Below, in pieces: positions 60,101 to 60,272 of a DNA stretch of 60,272 bases. The notes under the pieces were generated by a model. It was not told the DNA's origin and made no database searches. It saw only the letters and a program-made list of their open reading frames with translations. The translations under genes were made by a program, and so were the position numbers. The stretch's first letter is position 1; every line of letters starts with the position of its first letter. Location: positions 1 through 60,272 of the forward strand of contig JAAWNY010000011.1 in NCBI GenBank assembly GCA_022799175.1, in the 5' to 3' direction. The DNA comes from Lachnospiraceae bacterium. Its GTDB lineage: Bacteria; Bacillota; Clostridia; Lachnospirales; Lachnospiraceae.

Positions 60101-60272
60101 AGTCGGTGATGACGATACTGACACAGATGACGACGCAGATGCTGACGCTGACGCAGATGCTGACGCTGACGCAGATGCTGACGCGGATGCAGATGCTGAC
60201 GCAGATGCGGATGCTGACGCGGATGCAGATGCTGACGCCGACGCGGACTCTGATGCTGACGCGGATGCGGAT
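57123..60272 (+). CDS. Giant repeat-rich secreted surface protein (partial, 3' end outside window)
   Basis: The frame is open from ATG 57123 to the window end: 1050 codons, incomplete. Signal peptide 1-38 (basic start, hydrophobic core, cleavage after VFA). Residues about 40-330: variable, very acidic (Glu/Thr/Ser). Residues about 331-414: seven copies of a 12-residue unit (EAETEESQPTES). Residues about 520-800: folded region with a CHCG/CRRCG pair of Cys-x2-Cys type motifs. About 815-905: an InlB/Listeria-Bacteroides repeat (GYTFLGWADT ... LYAVWDKDG). About 910-990: a MucBP-like domain. From about 995: a low-complexity Asp-Ala tail (DADADADAD), which continues out of the window. Probably a wall-linked adhesin. 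Confidence 0.85.
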   Translation, partial: MWKGVCKNYRRLVAFLLITVMVCTNAGGKLGTVFAAGENVNALFLLDSGELHEAIQEAKEQGEKFDFTSLELAASKKSIKNQYEKILGTKKGTVYQLDVDVDTSYAPGGTAVQVFYHAGTEEVIFLFLNESGLVVDYRVNISGYETEPVTVKPNTANMETEDESTLSRGEDHNAANMIDDVKKESSAEVVNPTVEEETNFETTEETEESILSESDAAINETEVVKENAQEEELPITEIEIPDSSEAEIPDNSAVVEEIGQEPVEKETAESGELLSMSNHGAVVVGTSLTEEIENGEPEETVDEDKLEKENDGEDASQVIIIPEETQAIESEAEIEESQPTESEAETEESQPTESEAETEESQPTESEAETEESQPTESEAETEESQPTESEAETEETQPTESEAETEESQPTESEAESEVGPTTDETKAEETEESFSEDSTVIEAGDGTTDNSPAIGDAVDDSVTGTDTPTETAPEQPPVTEETKNDNKETESNTIKNEDEQLLEDDSIENHGGLDGAALSTVTVWESVNARAYRVAIKDIPKPEEEDFNKENNTVPLEVQEFLDAVAALPEISTITQENAEEIGEQVNEVINLWEMLDEEFSEREDVIEAMETVYAIFEAVLEAAEIEEGRPYLVQIPGLTPADRFYDNRGKEVAQLYVGTYPNNPVYKYTNPETAIEIKVGETGNEQRMYTKSATCHCGNVLVEVTPDWFAVDSNRKLTYSDSTIVKDLEWSLAGYESNDWEDEGYLGYPALQMSVVGRKPGNTTITFQTYQNYYYYYTWQQCRRCGQRYSEISFKGKWIEDTEKVNVTVNADYVLNYDSNGGDAVESTKKTVAEASADLQVTTQVPTNKDGYTFLGWADTKDAKEVIYRPGQTITLNWEEGKGSETNPVEKTLYAVWDKDGETKSTTYRVVREYYLNGQKAATVTSGIKDGTVGDKIIGKDLAENNTKWVYYTIDGQKLTFTYEKSDPEILTLKEDSTENIITLKYVLDEVGDDDTDTDDDADADADADADADADADADADADADADADADADADADADSDADADAD
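58113..58364 (+). repeat. Seven tandem 36-bp repeats in the surface-protein gene
   Basis: Seven contiguous units starting GAGGCAGAGACCGAGGAATC, 36 bp each, encoding EAETEESQPTES. They differ by one to three bases; unit 6 has AAACA in place of ATCGC. They code for an acidic, unstructured stalk. Confidence 0.93.
60109..60272 (+). repeat. Asp-Ala coding low-complexity repeat (GCN-GAY)
   Basis: Six-base units of GAY-GCN coding Asp-Ala, with synonymous variation, from about 60130 to the window end. It probably forms an extended acidic, possibly Ca-binding, stalk. The end of the gene is not visible. Confidence 0.9.

Overview
The window looks like chromosome of a spore-forming Clostridia member, most likely Lachnospiraceae. 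Evidence: the order xseB-ispA-dxs-tlyA-nadK-argR-recN-spoIVB, strong Gram-positive Shine-Dalgarno sites, an LPQTG cell-wall anchor, SipW-type matrix proteins, butyrate kinase, and moderate GC with AT-rich spacers. No rRNA, tRNA, CRISPR array or transposase was found.

Layout. 1-3055: a truncated palindromic repeat, a radical SAM protein, then nusB-xseA. 3056-18693: about 15.6 kb lying between xseA and xseB, genes that are normally neighbours. It holds a BTAD-type regulator with a degenerate GGDEF-like tail, a six-gene surface/matrix operon (fibro-slime/Cna-B giant, three SipW-dependent matrix proteins, the SipW peptidase and an LPQTG-anchored member), and a two-gene unit made of a small unknown protein and a 923-aa HD phosphohydrolase/phosphoribosyltransferase-like fusion. 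18694-27147: the conserved isoprenoid/NAD/recombination/sporulation operon. spo0A, the usual neighbour of spoIVB, is not next to it. 27546-38755: polysaccharide deacetylase, a TRAP transporter, an amidase with wall-binding repeats, an SDR reductase (YmfI-like), a GreA-type factor, an ABC-class ATPase and butyrate kinase.

38755-48403 is the most coherent system. An L-cysteine desulfidase-family gene and a sigma-54 enhancer-binding activator diverge from one control region. After an oppositely oriented alpha-glucosidase comes a five-gene run: MalY/PatB C-S lyase, DAACS amino-acid symporter, RidA, CoA-disulfide reductase-rhodanese fusion and a small thioredoxin-fold protein. Both the desulfidase and the lyase have near-perfect -24/-12 promoters (GG-N10-GC), each with AACCA-type direct repeats about 140-190 bp upstream. 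Together they read as a sigma-54 regulon that imports cystine/cysteine, breaks it to pyruvate, ammonia and sulfide, removes the 2-aminoacrylate intermediate and handles disulfides and persulfides.

48423-60272: a 169-bp palindromic element, an unknown charged protein, an MFS transporter, a wall-binding protein with four near-identical 75-bp repeats, a small possible HPr-like protein, a RecQ helicase, a YjbR-family protein, an unknown 181-aa protein and the first 1050 codons of a giant repeat-rich surface protein that runs off the window.

Six copies of one palindromic, non-coding element (about 160-310 bp, in several deletion forms) sit between genes at 1-227, 27174-27330, 33490-33649, 37287-37460, 51111-51395 and 55532-55844. 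They look like a MITE/REP-type family and probably also act as transcription terminators.
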